Assembly (NCBI GenBank): GCA_037783415.1
Contig: JAZGTN010000164.1
Location: 620,001-684,000, forward strand
DNA from: Leptasterias polaris
Taxonomy: Eukaryota; Echinodermata; Asteroidea; Forcipulatida; Asteriidae
Direction: 5' to 3'
Length of the DNA stretch: 64,000 nucleotides
In this document: piece by piece, positions 12,653-23,400 of the stretch
How the letters are laid out: each line of letters begins with the position of its first letter
How positions within the stretch are numbered: the stretch's first letter is position 1
Notes under the pieces: model-generated
Told to the model about the DNA's origin: nothing
Databases searched by the model: none
Seen by the model: the letters and a program-made list of their open reading frames with translations, nothing else
Translations under genes and position numbers: made by a program

Positions 12653-15600
12653 TCATCTTGGCTGGACTCCGGCCAACATCTGCGCCAACAGCAGCTGCGT
12701 TCGGCTGATGTCCGCCAGTACGCGTGGGTCTATCGCAGGTGCAGGGACAGGCATTGCTGGAGTCTCCGACTGGATGACAGACTTCGGGAAGTGGTGGGGA
12801 TTGGAGTGTTGTCCCGCTCCAGCACGGCTGGTGTGGCGCAACTGCTCCGCTTTGGCAAGTGGGACCTCCTCCTCTGTAGTGGGCTCCGGTGGGGTATCTT
12901 CCACTTCTGATGGGGGTTGAGGGGCTGGATCGTCAGGGTAATGCTCCCCTGCTTTGTGTAAAGCAGCGGGTGCTCTCTCTGGATCTTGCACATCTGATGA
13001 TTGAGGGGCTTGGTCCTCAGGGTGGTGCTCCCCTGCTTTGTGAATAGCAGCAGGTGCACTCTCTGGCTCTGGTTGACCCGTTGTCATCGCCGGAGTCTCA
13101 CCTTCTGTCTCCAGTATGATGATCTCCTCTTCTGCCTCCTCATCTTCGTCAATGTGCACTGGCAAAACTGGGTCATCTTGATGACGACACCCAGTAGCTG
13201 GAGGTTCATCCTCATCCAGTACCAAGGCTCTGCTGTCTAGGAGGTCCTTTCGATTCAGGGTCTTCTCCATCCCCTCTCCGTCAAGTGGAGCAACTATGTA
13301 GACGTGGCCGGTTGGGTTCGGCCTCCCTACAACTTTGTGGGGTCGGTTGTCCCACACATCTTGGATCTTGTTTCTTCCCTTGATGGAACGGTTTCGCAGA
13401 AAGACCCTTGCTCCAACATGGAGATCCTCATCTCTCGCTGCCTCATTGTAGCGTTGCTGTCTTCGGAGAGCCTCCTTCTCTGTTGTGCCTGCAGCTTTCT
13501 GAAATGCGTGCTGCATTCGCACATGATGGTCTGCTACCCATTGGTCAAGCTCAGGATCGTCGCCTTCCTCTCTCCCGAACCCAAGAAGGTGGTCTACGGG
13601 TAATCTTGGTTCCCGTCCGAAGAAGAGATAGTAGGGGGAGTAACCTGTTGAGGAGTGGGGTGTCGCGTTGTATGCGTAGATCAGCTCTGGGAGATGTTCT
13701 GGCCATCTGCGCTTCTGGTCCGGGGGCAGCGTGCGTAAGCGATCGTGCATGGTACGATTAAAACGCTCGCACTGCCCATTCCCTTCGGGGTGGTAAGGCG
13801 TCGTTCGGCTCTTGGTGACACCGTACATCTCACAGAGTTCCCGGATGACTTTGCTTTCGAAGTTCCTGCCTTGGTCGCTGTGAAGTCTGCGAGGCACACC
13901 AAAACGGACGAACCAGTCTCTCACCAAGCATCGAGCCACCGTTCTTGCCTTTTGGTCCTTACATGGTATGGCTTGTGTAAACTTTGTAAAGACATCGGTG
14001 AGAACCAGCACGTTTTCCACATTGTTTGTGCCAGGCTCCAGGACGGTGAAGTCCATGGCGAGAACTTCGAGGGGTCTTTTGGCGATTAAGGAACCCATGG
14101 TAGGATGGAGCTTCTTCCCAGCTTTGGCTAACATACACCTTTGACAATTCCGGCAGTACTCTTCGATGTCGTGTATCATCCCTGGCCAGAAACATCTGTT
14201 ACGGGCGAGTGCAAGGGTCCTTTCTACTCCTTGATGTCCAACCTGATCATGGACTGCGGTTAACAACTGCTCTCGTAGAACTTGAGGAAGTAGAAGTTGA
14301 CTGATCTCGCCACTCGCTTCTTTTCTTTTCTTGTAGAGAATGTTGTCTCTCGCCTCCAGGTGGTTCCAGAACTTCAGCAACTTCCGCGTTGGCTTGTCCT
14401 CCTTCATGAGCTCACTGATGTGTGGTTGTCGTCCACTCTCCCAGTAAGTCCACAATCTGCCTAGGTGTTTGTCATTCTGTTGGAGTGTAGCCATGTCTTC
14501 AGTAGAGATGGAGGGAAGGGTTGACATCGCAGCAGGTGCTGTCACATCTGGTCTGATGCGGAGTTCATTTAGTCCAGCTTCAACCAGGGTGTCTCGAACT
14601 TGCAAAACAACTGTGGAGGGGATGGGAGTGGAAGCATAAGATGAAGAAATGGTCTCTTCAGTGGACATCTCTTCAGAGTGGGCAGTTTGCAGGTCTTCAC
14701 TGTGAGTGGTCTTCCTGCTGAGGGCATCGGCATTACGGTTACTCCTTCCTGACCTATATTTGATTGTGAACTGGAACTGTTCCAACTCTCCAGCCCATCT
14801 GGTCTCTGTCGCTCCCAACTTCGTGTTCGTCTGCAGATAGCTGAGGGGGTTATTATCAGTGTAAACGACAAAGTTTGCACCGAGAAGGATGTCCCTGTAC
14901 TTCACAGTGATCGCCCAACGCAATGCCAACAGTTCCAACTTCATGCTGCTGTAGTTCTGCATGTTCCTTTCATTCACTCTCAAGCCTCTACTGGCGTAAC
15001 CCAGGACTACCAAACCTTGCTCTTGTTGTTGGGACAAAACTGCGCCCAGACCTTGGTAGCTAGCATCAACCTCCAGGATGAATTGACGAGAGAAATCGGG
15101 GTAGCCTAGGAGAGGAGCAGTCGTCAGAAGTTGTTTCAAGTCAGTGAACGACTTGTCACAAGACTCATCCCATGCATCTGATGTGGGTTTGATGGAACTG
15201 ACCTTTCTGTGCTTCTTCTTCCCTGTACCTCCTAAGAGTGCGTGGAGTGGAGCCGCGACTTTAGCAAACCCTGGTACAAAACGGCGGTAGTACCCAGCTA
15301 GACCAAGAAACCCGCGGAGTTCACGTTCTGTGGCTGGCTTCTTCCATTCTCTCACCGCGCTTATCTTCTCAGGATCTGGAGATATCCCGCCGTCAGATAT
15401 GGAATGGCCCAAGTACTTCAGTTGTTCCGTGAACAGGTTGCACTTCTCTGGTTTAACCTTCAAGCCAAATTCAGTGAGGCGGTCCAGCACTAACCGTAGT
15501 CGTTCAAGCGTCTCCTCGAAGGTACGACCAAAGACTAAGATGTCATCTAAGTAGACGATGAGAGACTGGAAGTTTTTGTCACCGAATGCTTTGTCCATCA

Positions 15601-17326
15601 AGCGCATGAATGTGGCTGGCGCATTGCAGAGGCCGAAGGGCATACGGGTGAACTCGTACAGACCTCCAGTTCCTACTCGGAAGGCTGTCTTCTCAACATC
15701 TTTTGCAGCAACGGAAATTTGATGGAACCCATGGGCGAGATCCAGGCTGCAAAAGAACTTCGCTCCACCAAGTGCATCGAGGGCTTCGTCAATGCGGGGA
15801 AGTGGATAGGCATCTCTGTGAGTCTTGGCATTCAGGGCCCTGTAATCAACACAAAGTCTCAGCTTTCCATCTCGCTTCCTCACGAGTACGATCGGTGAGG
15901 CATACGGACTGGAGGACTCCCTGATCACGCCCATTTCGAGAGATTTCTGCAGGTGTTCTCGAACTTCAGCCCATTGGTGAGGTGGTATGCGCCGGTGAGG
16001 TACTCGAACTGGAACATCGTCAGTAGTGTTGATAGCATGAGATATTTTGTCACAGAGTCCGATGTCGTCTTCATCTCTGCTAAATGTGCTGGCATGGCTG
16101 GAAATTAGTCGGTGGAGTTGATGTTGCTGATCGTCACTTATCCCAGTACCGACTTTCATCTGTGACATCAGGCTCCTGGCTTCATCAGCGCAGTCGTTTT
16201 TTACTTCACCTGCCTGCATTTCCTGCAAAGTTGCTTCAAAAGCTCTGCTATGGTGTTCAGCGACCGCACTGCTCACTGTGGCTACTGGGGTTCTCGGGGG
16301 TAAATAGAGGTCATCATTCGTGAAATTAGCAACTTGAACCGGTATTCTACCACTGCTGTCGACGGAGACTAGTGTAGGAGCTACAGCTAACCCATTTGGT
16401 ATGTGGGTCACATCTACATCCAGCTGTTCTATTATGGCCTCGTAAGTCACATCAGTTGCAGCAGGTTTCACTGAACATTCCATCAGAAGGAGAGAGTTGG
16501 CGGGGACTAGGATGGGCTTGGACCCCACTGTTCGGACTTTACCTGCAAAATCTGGCTGTTGTACAGTGCAACTTCGCACTTCCTCGTAGAGAGCGAGTAC
16601 ATGAGCCCATTCAGGTGCGTCACTTCGTCTGTTCAACACCTCCAGGTAGTTTTGGCCGCTCGCATCTTGCCGTAACTTCTCTCGGATGTCCCTGAAGATG
16701 TTTGACCCAATCACTCCTGGTACTGTCTTCTTCCTCTCTGCAATCGATGTGCCTGTAGGGTCCTTGACCACCAGAAAACCCATGTTGATGAAAGAGTGGC
16801 CCAGCACTGTTAGTGGCAATTCAACATAGCCGAGGTAGGGAATGGCCAGACCTTGAGCACCGGAGATGCTGATGAACGCAGTCACATCTACTAATTCTGT
16901 CTCAGGAAAGTGTTCTCTGAAGGAAGATTCAGTAATCGTTGAAACTTGCGCTCCTGTGTCAAGTAGACAACGCACCCTTGATGCACCAAGCTGGACGACA
17001 GATTCTGGACACTGCCCTACCGCTTTTCTGTAGATTGAGCCGCTATTAGTTGATTCTTGTGGGCCTGCCGTGTGGCTCTCAATGACAGGCCGTTCTAGTT
17101 TAACTGAGGGCCAGGCTTCTTGGGGACAAACTGCTGTGCTGGGGACTGATTGGGGACAAAGTGCTGTGCCATGGACTGCTGGGGGACAAAGTGCTGTGCC
17201 ATGGACTGCTGGGGGACAAACTGCTGGAGATCCCTGGTACCCTGACTCGTTCCTCCTGACGACGGGGATGACGAGGCATGGGGACAGTCTCGCTTGAGAT
17301 GACCCGTGGACTGGCAATTGTAGCAA
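12653..17326 (-). CDS. pol: Gypsy Pol polyprotein: protease, RT, RNase H, integrase
   Basis: Open frame of 1557 codons. True Pol probably starts near 17097 after a -1 shift from gag. The residues before that overlap gag. Counted from 17326: aspartic protease with LLDTGA at about 121-126; reverse transcriptase about 450-640 with YLDD at 592-595; RNase H about 745-870 (EVDAS, YTDNN); integrase with an HHCC zinc site (H1026, H1031, C1058, C1061) and a catalytic D1092, D1151, E1187 triad (35 residues between the last two). After integrase comes a module near 1300-1366, then an acidic Pro/Glu tail containing two copies of an AGEH-centred repeat. No chromodomain was recognised. The frame has no internal stop, unlike the LINE copies in this window. 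Confidence 0.95.
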   Translation of the reverse strand: MLQLPVHGSSQARLSPCLVIPVVRRNESGYQGSPAVCPPAVHGTALCPPAVHGTALCPQSVPSTAVCPQEAWPSVKLERPVIESHTAGPQESTNSGSIYRKAVGQCPESVVQLGASRVRCLLDTGAQVSTITESSFREHFPETELVDVTAFISISGAQGLAIPYLGYVELPLTVLGHSFINMGFLVVKDPTGTSIAERKKTVPGVIGSNIFRDIREKLRQDASGQNYLEVLNRRSDAPEWAHVLALYEEVRSCTVQQPDFAGKVRTVGSKPILVPANSLLLMECSVKPAATDVTYEAIIEQLDVDVTHIPNGLAVAPTLVSVDSSGRIPVQVANFTNDDLYLPPRTPVATVSSAVAEHHSRAFEATLQEMQAGEVKNDCADEARSLMSQMKVGTGISDDQQHQLHRLISSHASTFSRDEDDIGLCDKISHAINTTDDVPVRVPHRRIPPHQWAEVREHLQKSLEMGVIRESSSPYASPIVLVRKRDGKLRLCVDYRALNAKTHRDAYPLPRIDEALDALGGAKFFCSLDLAHGFHQISVAAKDVEKTAFRVGTGGLYEFTRMPFGLCNAPATFMRLMDKAFGDKNFQSLIVYLDDILVFGRTFEETLERLRLVLDRLTEFGLKVKPEKCNLFTEQLKYLGHSISDGGISPDPEKISAVREWKKPATERELRGFLGLAGYYRRFVPGFAKVAAPLHALLGGTGKKKHRKVSSIKPTSDAWDESCDKSFTDLKQLLTTAPLLGYPDFSRQFILEVDASYQGLGAVLSQQQEQGLVVLGYASRGLRVNERNMQNYSSMKLELLALRWAITVKYRDILLGANFVVYTDNNPLSYLQTNTKLGATETRWAGELEQFQFTIKYRSGRSNRNADALSRKTTHSEDLQTAHSEEMSTEETISSSYASTPIPSTVVLQVRDTLVEAGLNELRIRPDVTAPAAMSTLPSISTEDMATLQQNDKHLGRLWTYWESGRQPHISELMKEDKPTRKLLKFWNHLEARDNILYKKRKEASGEISQLLLPQVLREQLLTAVHDQVGHQGVERTLALARNRCFWPGMIHDIEEYCRNCQRCMLAKAGKKLHPTMGSLIAKRPLEVLAMDFTVLEPGTNNVENVLVLTDVFTKFTQAIPCKDQKARTVARCLVRDWFVRFGVPRRLHSDQGRNFESKVIRELCEMYGVTKSRTTPYHPEGNGQCERFNRTMHDRLRTLPPDQKRRWPEHLPELIYAYNATPHSSTGYSPYYLFFGREPRLPVDHLLGFGREEGDDPELDQWVADHHVRMQHAFQKAAGTTEKEALRRQQRYNEAARDEDLHVGARVFLRNRSIKGRNKIQDVWDNRPHKVVGRPNPTGHVYIVAPLDGEGMEKTLNRKDLLDSRALVLDEDEPPATGCRHQDDPVLPVHIDEDEEAEEEIIILETEGETPAMTTGQPEPESAPAAIHKAGEHHPEDQAPQSSDVQDPERAPAALHKAGEHYPDDPAPQPPSEVEDTPPEPTTEEEVPLAKAEQLRHTSRAGAGQHSNPHHFPKSVIQSETPAMPVPAPAIDPRVLADISRTQLLLAQMLAGVQPR

Positions 17327-18162
17327 CGTCTAGGATCCTGACTCCAACGGCGAGCAGGTCGCTGCATGGCCTGTAAGAGTGCCTCAATCTGCTGTTGTTG
17401 CCGCTGCAGTTGTTCGCCCTGCCTTTCAAGAAGTGCCTTCATGCCATGTGCCCCGTCTTCAGCCTTGACCTCGTGTACTGCTACTGCCTTCTGGGTTTTG
17501 ACACGGCTGGTGCCAAGCCACTCGATGGCACGGTCTCTAGCATCGAAGAAACTCAACTCTGGTGAATCAATATTCATGCGACGCAGTTCTCTCTGTAGAC
17601 CCTCATCATTAACTGCCTCGGCTAGCCTTCCCTTCAGTGTTTTATCTCTCGTAGCATTGAAGGAGACATCCAGGCGAGCCATAGAATTAAATAATTCCAT
17701 GAGCTCGAGGGAGAAACTCAGTAGATCTTCTCCTTGGCCTTGGTGGAAGGAGAAAAACTTCTGCTGGATCTGGGGGAGCGTGTCACCATCACCAAAGACT
17801 TTCAGCAGTACACGGAAGATGTCGTCTGGACCCTTCACAGCATCACCTCTGCCAAGAATTTCTTGCCTAGCTCTGCCGGCAAGATGGTCGATGATAAACG
17901 CAGCACCGTCCTCCACTCCGATCTGTCGAGCAGCCAACTGACCTTTGACGTCACTGACCCACTCTTGGACAAATGGATCACTCGGTTTCTCCGGCTTTCC
18001 CCTGAAGCGTTCCAGCCGTCTCCCTGCTGCTACGTATATCTGCTTCGCTGGTGGGGTAGTAGAGCTGATGCCAGCTGTGGCCTTCTCGCGCTCCTCCTTC
18101 TCTGCCTGAAGTGCTACCTTCATCGCCTCAAGCTCGGCCCGCAGTTGCTCCATTCCCTCCAT
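17095..18162 (-). CDS. gag: Gypsy Gag (capsid/nucleocapsid)
   Basis: 355 codons. The N-terminus is a short coiled-coil-like stretch. A capsid-like region follows (about residues 50-220), then a basic Gln-rich segment and one CCHC zinc knuckle (CYNCQSTGHLKRDC). The C-terminus has tandem 10-residue repeats of the type FVPQQSMAQH. ATG at 18162 is the first start after the primer-binding region, about 115 bp from the LTR. The gag stop (17095-17097) is preceded directly by a slippery heptamer, and pol is in the -1 frame. Confidence 0.92.
   Translation of the reverse strand: MEGMEQLRAELEAMKVALQAEKEEREKATAGISSTTPPAKQIYVAAGRRLERFRGKPEKPSDPFVQEWVSDVKGQLAARQIGVEDGAAFIIDHLAGRARQEILGRGDAVKGPDDIFRVLLKVFGDGDTLPQIQQKFFSFHQGQGEDLLSFSLELMELFNSMARLDVSFNATRDKTLKGRLAEAVNDEGLQRELRRMNIDSPELSFFDARDRAIEWLGTSRVKTQKAVAVHEVKAEDGAHGMKALLERQGEQLQRQQQQIEALLQAMQRPARRWSQDPRRCYNCQSTGHLKRDCPHASSSPSSGGTSQGTRDLQQFVPQQSMAQHFVPQQSMAQHFVPNQSPAQQFVPKKPGPQLN
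17098..17104 (-). promoter_or_regulatory. Candidate -1 ribosomal frameshift heptamer
   Basis: On the minus strand the gag end reads G TTA AAC followed by TAG. A one-base slip back re-reads it as GTT AAA CTA, exactly the pol frame (VKLERP). GTTAAAC is known as a slippery heptamer from arteriviruses. A downstream stimulatory structure was not assessed. Confidence 0.75.
17101..17235 (-). repeat. 30-bp repeats in the gag-pol overlap
   Basis: A 30-bp unit (10 codons) occurs twice exactly (17161-17190 and 17191-17220), with degenerate flanking units. Because 30 is divisible by three, gag reads it as FVPQQSMAQH and pol as PPAVHGTALC. Confidence 0.85.
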
Positions 18163-18257
18163 TCTTGATAGATGTAGCAGCTCGTCTCGGGGTCAATTGT
18201 CTGCCGTTAGTTTCGCCTCATCCTCGACTGGGGGTAGATGCAGTATAATAATACACC

Positions 18258-18275
18258 ATCCTGTCTACGACGCCA
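18258..18275 (-). other. Primer-binding site of the gypsy element
   Basis: Two bases inside the 5' LTR the minus strand reads TGGCGTCGTAGACAGGAT. The leading TGG matches a tRNA CCA end, so the primer tRNA should end in CGACGCCA. The tRNA was not identified. Confidence 0.6.
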
Positions 18276-18277
18276 AA

Positions 18278-19778
18278 TGTGACACTGAGAAAATGTGACA
18301 CGACAAGGATGGTGTACATTACTGTGTCTGGTTCATTTAATGGTGAGCTGCATCTTTTAAGTAATTAGCAAAACCAAAACAAGCCCTGAAAAGATACAAA
18401 ATAGAATTTCCATATAAATACAATGCTTTAGGAAATACCAATCCAGCAAAGTAAATTATAAAAAGAACAATGATAATCCTCAGAAAATCCAATGCAATCA
18501 AAAGAGATAAATCGAACTTGATAACACAATTTGCCTCTAACTATAAAGTCAAGTTAAATTCCAAAAATGAATTAATACAAGGCATGTAAATGCTTTAACT
18601 TGCAAAGACAAAATAGGAAATAACTAAAGCAAATGTGCAATGCATCTCTAAATATATGACTATGGACTCAGCAAACCATAGACTTAAATCAGTCTGCTCA
18701 TCATTATAACCTAAGGATCCATAAAGAAACTAACTTAGGAAAAATGAATTAATATCATAAGAACAGGATTATAAAGAAATAACATAACTAAATAAATGAT
18801 AAACAAGTATGCAGATGGCATATTTAATTAAGTATTAAAAGAGAAATATGAGTAATATATGCTGCATCACATAAACCTAAGGACTAGTGTGCCAGTCTAA
18901 TAAGACATTACTGGTATATCTTAGGTCACACGCTCCAATAAACACTGGACAAAAGAAATCTCTGCAGGGTAATAAACACTCTGCCTCCCTGTACTAAGGT
19001 ATGGTGCCTTCCAAGAAACTGTGTGCACCTCATTATATATGCAGCAACTTAGGGGATTAGGGTATCACTACACTGCACTATGGGCATCTACACAGGACAA
19101 AGAAACTATGAATTTATACACTGAAAGTATAAATCTAAGAATATGTACATACACAAGTGGAAAATAGATGAGGAATATATGTATTGTAAAATAAGGAAAT
19201 CTATTCTTGAACTTTGTGTACTCAAGAAGTTAACTAAATGTGAACAAGAAATAAAGTGGTTTATACATGTACATGTAATCAAAGTAAGGGAAATCTAAAT
19301 CCTTCAAATCCATGGAAATAGATTATATCTCTAAACACAGAAAGTCATCAAAAGGATGATCTTTCCTAAATATGCAATAATAGATACAACACAGTGAATC
19401 CGGGCTTCCTAAAGACCATCAATGAATGAATCCACTTTAAATTCAGTAATCAGAGTAAAGTTTAAGAATACTCAAGCTAACTTCGGAATTAATCAAAAAG
19501 TGTTCACAATGTCTCAATAAAAAGAAACTTAGGAACTTTAACAATAAGAACAATTATTAAAACAATATAAATGAATTCTTACCCCAGTCGAGTCATCCAC
19601 AAAATCTTGAGACATTAACTAAGAACATGTGTAGAAGGAAGCAGGACACTGTGTGTGGTGTTAACAGTACCAGTGCTAGTGGTGGAATGACTCACTCAAG
19701 ACAAAGAATAAGTGTGAGCTTTACCTTAGGGTCAAGCGAGGGCGCTGCGCAGGAGAAATATGTAAATGAGCTGTCACA
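18278..19778 (-). repeat. 5' LTR of the gypsy element
   Basis: 1501 bp, same termini and sequence as the 11058-12558 copy. It should carry the element's promoter. No TATA position was assigned with confidence. Confidence 0.95.
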
Positions 19779-20477
19779 ATATAATGGTACCGATTATTTA
19801 AAAAGCACTGCCAAATAATCTTGAATGAAAAAAATTTCATAATTTTAGTACAAAAATGTATGAGGTGCCCTTAAAAATCTGTGAAAAACAATAAACCTCC
19901 AAACAAAACTAACCTTAGCCCTAAAGTATTGCATCATTTGATCGACACTGAAAAGGTAAAGAACTTAAAGTCTTAAAATGTGATTTTTTTTATATATTGT
20001 ATTTATTCAAAATGTTAGATCCACACATCCGTTCTTCGACTTATGATTAAAAAACAATAGTTTAAGGTTAATCTATAATGAAACTTTGAAAAACTTGCAT
20101 AATTTTGAAAAGGTATATTTTAAGATAAAAAGTTTTTACAGCACATAATAAGAAAAACATCACTTGCATTTTTCAGCACCACTTATATACATATTTGGCA
20201 CTTGGTTTTATTAAAAGTTTTGACATCAAATAAAAAATTAAAATCAACACAACATTTAGTCACTTAATAAATTAATCAAATTTTAATGAAGAATAAGCCT
20301 GATAAAATTTCTTTAAAAGTCATAATGGAAAGCAATAAATTGTTCTTCCAAATTTGAACTTGCAATTTTGACATGGAAATTAAGAATTTCAATAATATTA
20401 GCTGTCAGGTTTTGATTTCTAGTTTATTGCCAATAATGTTTCTACCAGCTGATATAAGTAATAATTGTATCTTGATA
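19779..20477 (-). other. 3' flank/UTR of the ADAM10-like gene
   Basis: AT-rich sequence downstream (minus strand) of the ADAM10-like stop. TTTATT, an AATAAA on the minus strand, occurs near 20005 and 20423 as possible polyadenylation signals. No other gene seen. Confidence 0.5.
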
Positions 20478-23400
20478 CTAAACTTGAGTTGCACTGTTAC
20501 TGACACTGGGTGTGATGTCAGTTAAAGCCAACGTTACAGCATCCTGTAGTTCTGTAGTATAATCTAAACACAAACAAGATTCAAGAAAAGAAACAATTGA
20601 GAAGTTTATAGTAAACAGAAATAATAAACAAAATTGAGTCAATTTAATCCTTAAATTCAGAATATTGAAAGATTTTTAGAATTTCTTCTTTAATTTACAA
20701 TCTTCAGTTTAGAACAACTGCTCATCTGACTTCCAGTCAATCTGAGAAATCATTCTTGGTGGTTGAAGGATTCTCTCCTAAATGAAGTACAAAAACAAAC
20801 CTGTCACTCATACGAGACTAGTTTAACTTCATGTACCTGGATTCAAGTCTTCTTGCCTCGCATCATGTTCTGCAGTAGTTCCAATACTTGGTGTATTCCC
20901 ACATATTCTCCTGACAGTGCTCTGCATGTTTCCCCAATAATAACATGTGATTCTGACCATCAAGGACACAATACAAAAGCTCAGCACACCACACACCAGA
21001 TAGTACCAGTTTTTATACAACCAGTAGACTACATCTTTAGAATCAGTATTTGTGAAGAGGTTCTTGAGCTTGTCCAGTGCAGCATCACTGTCCAACGTCA
21101 CACAATCTCCTTTTAAATCACAATATCCTGGGTGAAGAATGAACACACAAAAACACCAACAGTGATTTTTAATTTGCTTAATTATTTTTGCTTCTCAAAA
21201 AATTGTCGGTGCAAGTGCTACTAAGATTAGAATGATTTTCAGCTCCCTTAAGCCAACATTATCTAATTGGTAGAAATGCTTACAAAGCAATAGGCTAATT
21301 GCCATTCTGGCACCTGGTCTGTGTCCTCCCAATGATGTATGATCACAAGGAGTGGTCAGAAAACAAGATATCACCTTTGATGTTCCCTAAGAAGCAGTTT
21401 TCCTTGGAAGCAATCAGACATACATTGATGATCACTGATGTACTGTTGACCAACCTATTATAATATTTTTCTAAATTTCCTGAGAAATACTTCATACAAT
21501 GACTGCAACCTACTCAATTTGGCTGCAGGCCTCGATTTAACCCACAGAACCCACAGCAGTTGCTGTGGTGCCCTGTGCTTTTGCTGTGGTGCCCTCTGCA
21601 AAGTTCCAATACAAATTTACATTTTCCTCATAGAAGTGCCCCTTACCAGAGGAAAATTGCTGTGCCCCTTCAAGAGCGCAGTTCAAGGCCTGTGGCTGTA
21701 CAGCACAAACTTGTTTCAGACTGCCACCATCTTTGTCAAGCTTCCGGTGTGCAGTATCAATACTGGTTATTGCTTCTTTCTGATGTCAATTTCTAAAGGG
21801 GCTCGGACTAGTTTCCATTCCAGCCTCTATTTTATTTAAATGTGGGAAACAATGATATCTACACTGTGTGGAGTCAGCTATTGTGAATGAGTAGAAGTAT
21901 AGAAGTCAGGGGTTAGATTGCTCAGTTGGTAGAGCGCCGGAATGATAATCCGAAGGTCGCAGGTTCAAATCCTGGTAATGCTCCAGTAAAATTTTCTTTG
22001 TTCAACCTAAAACTATTGTTAAAATGTATCCAGTCAATTTTCCTTGTGGTTTATTATATTTTTTACTTGATATTTGTAATTTTAAAAATTGCACCCCCTT
22101 CAGGCCACTTCACTTAGATGAAACCACAAATTCAAGTTTCAACCACTTTTGGCTCAATGACATAACTGTGAACTACCCAAGATGTTTCAAGACTTGATAC
22201 AGGTCAGACAGAACAGTATCAGCGAATATACCCTTAAATTATTCACATCAGTCAAATTTGTGGGGGAAAAATAAATTTCTGGCAATATGTCACTTATTGA
22301 AAACTACTACAAATCATGGACTCAACTCAATGATAAAATGTTAGGTGGCAATTATGTAATAAAAGTGTACCAATAATGATTGCATCAATAATAAAAAAGA
22401 GTTGTCTTAGTCACACCTGTATAAGCATGACATACACTGCCAGGCTGTTTCTGGATAATGTCTCCATTGGCTGCCGTCAATCCTAGACTCACAGCTGGAA
22501 CACAATCACTATCCACCTGCAGGACGTCATGCAGAAATTAACAATTATTTACAACTGATTTTTGTCACAATTGTTTGTGAACACCCTTTATAACAACATC
22601 AATGTACGTAGTTTGAAACATAAACAGGGCCCAATGTCATAGAGCTGCTTAAGCACAAAATTTAGTTAACAACAAAATTACCTACCAGAAAAGACAAGCC
22701 AAAACACCATGCTTATGCACCATATGTGACTGGTATTCTGTTTATTTGTGATTAGCAGAATGTTTTAAAAAAGTATTTGTTTGCATAAGCAGGTCTGTGA
22801 AATTGTGCCCAGGCTTTGAAAATGAATTTATATTATACTTGAATGTCATTCCCCTACCCCCCCCCCCCCCCAAAAAAAAGAAATACAAAATTAAGTGAAG
22901 GTGTCAAATTTCAGTTGTGTCAATGCAAATGAAAAACAGGAATTAAAAAGTTATATGAATTTTGCTATTTTTATCTGGGAAATTGTGACACCCATAAGCC
23001 TCCAGAACTTAACTTCCTCTCATCAGCTAACAAAGGTGATGGTAAATCCATGTATAGGTCATGTGACAAATTTACACTTGTCTTTATTTTCTGTGTTAGT
23101 TATATACACAATTTGTTTTATAATTATTACAGTTTCAATTCAAAAATGTGAATCAAGAAAGATATGAGAATGAAGAGGTACCAGGCAACAGAGTTGACAG
23201 CTTTGTTCCGGATTGTTGACATCATAGTGACATAAGCATTCTTGAAGAGCTAGATCATAGCATGGTCCTAAGACACACTGACCAGCAAAGCATCTCTTGA
23301 TGTCTCCATCACACCTAGAGCCATCAGGTTGAGATTCAGGCTGGGGACAGTCTGCAGAGCCAGTACATCAGTAGTTAAGGGCAATATCTTACAATGGTCC

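Larger units (their letters stand above)
11058..19778 (-). mobile_element. Complete Ty3/gypsy LTR retrotransposon, about 8.7 kb
   Basis: Two 1501-bp LTRs flank overlapping gag and pol frames on the minus strand. Order in the transcript: 5' LTR (18278-19778), primer site, gag, pol (protease, RT, RNase H, integrase), polypurine tract, 3' LTR (11058-12558). RNase H ahead of integrase marks Ty3/gypsy. No env-like frame is present. Both main frames are open and the LTRs look identical, which points to a recent and possibly still competent insertion. It lies between the convergent 3' ends of CEP152 and the ADAM10-like gene and disrupts neither coding region. Flanks are GATAA on the left and ATATA on the right, so no perfect target duplication is visible. 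Confidence 0.95.

Noticed and set aside
13001..16695. Several plus-strand frames opposite pol
   Set aside because: Shadows of the pol frame without family signal.
17366..18168. Plus-strand frames of 191 and 144 codons opposite gag
   Set aside because: Antisense to the gag frame, with no recognisable domains. They are open because gag is open.
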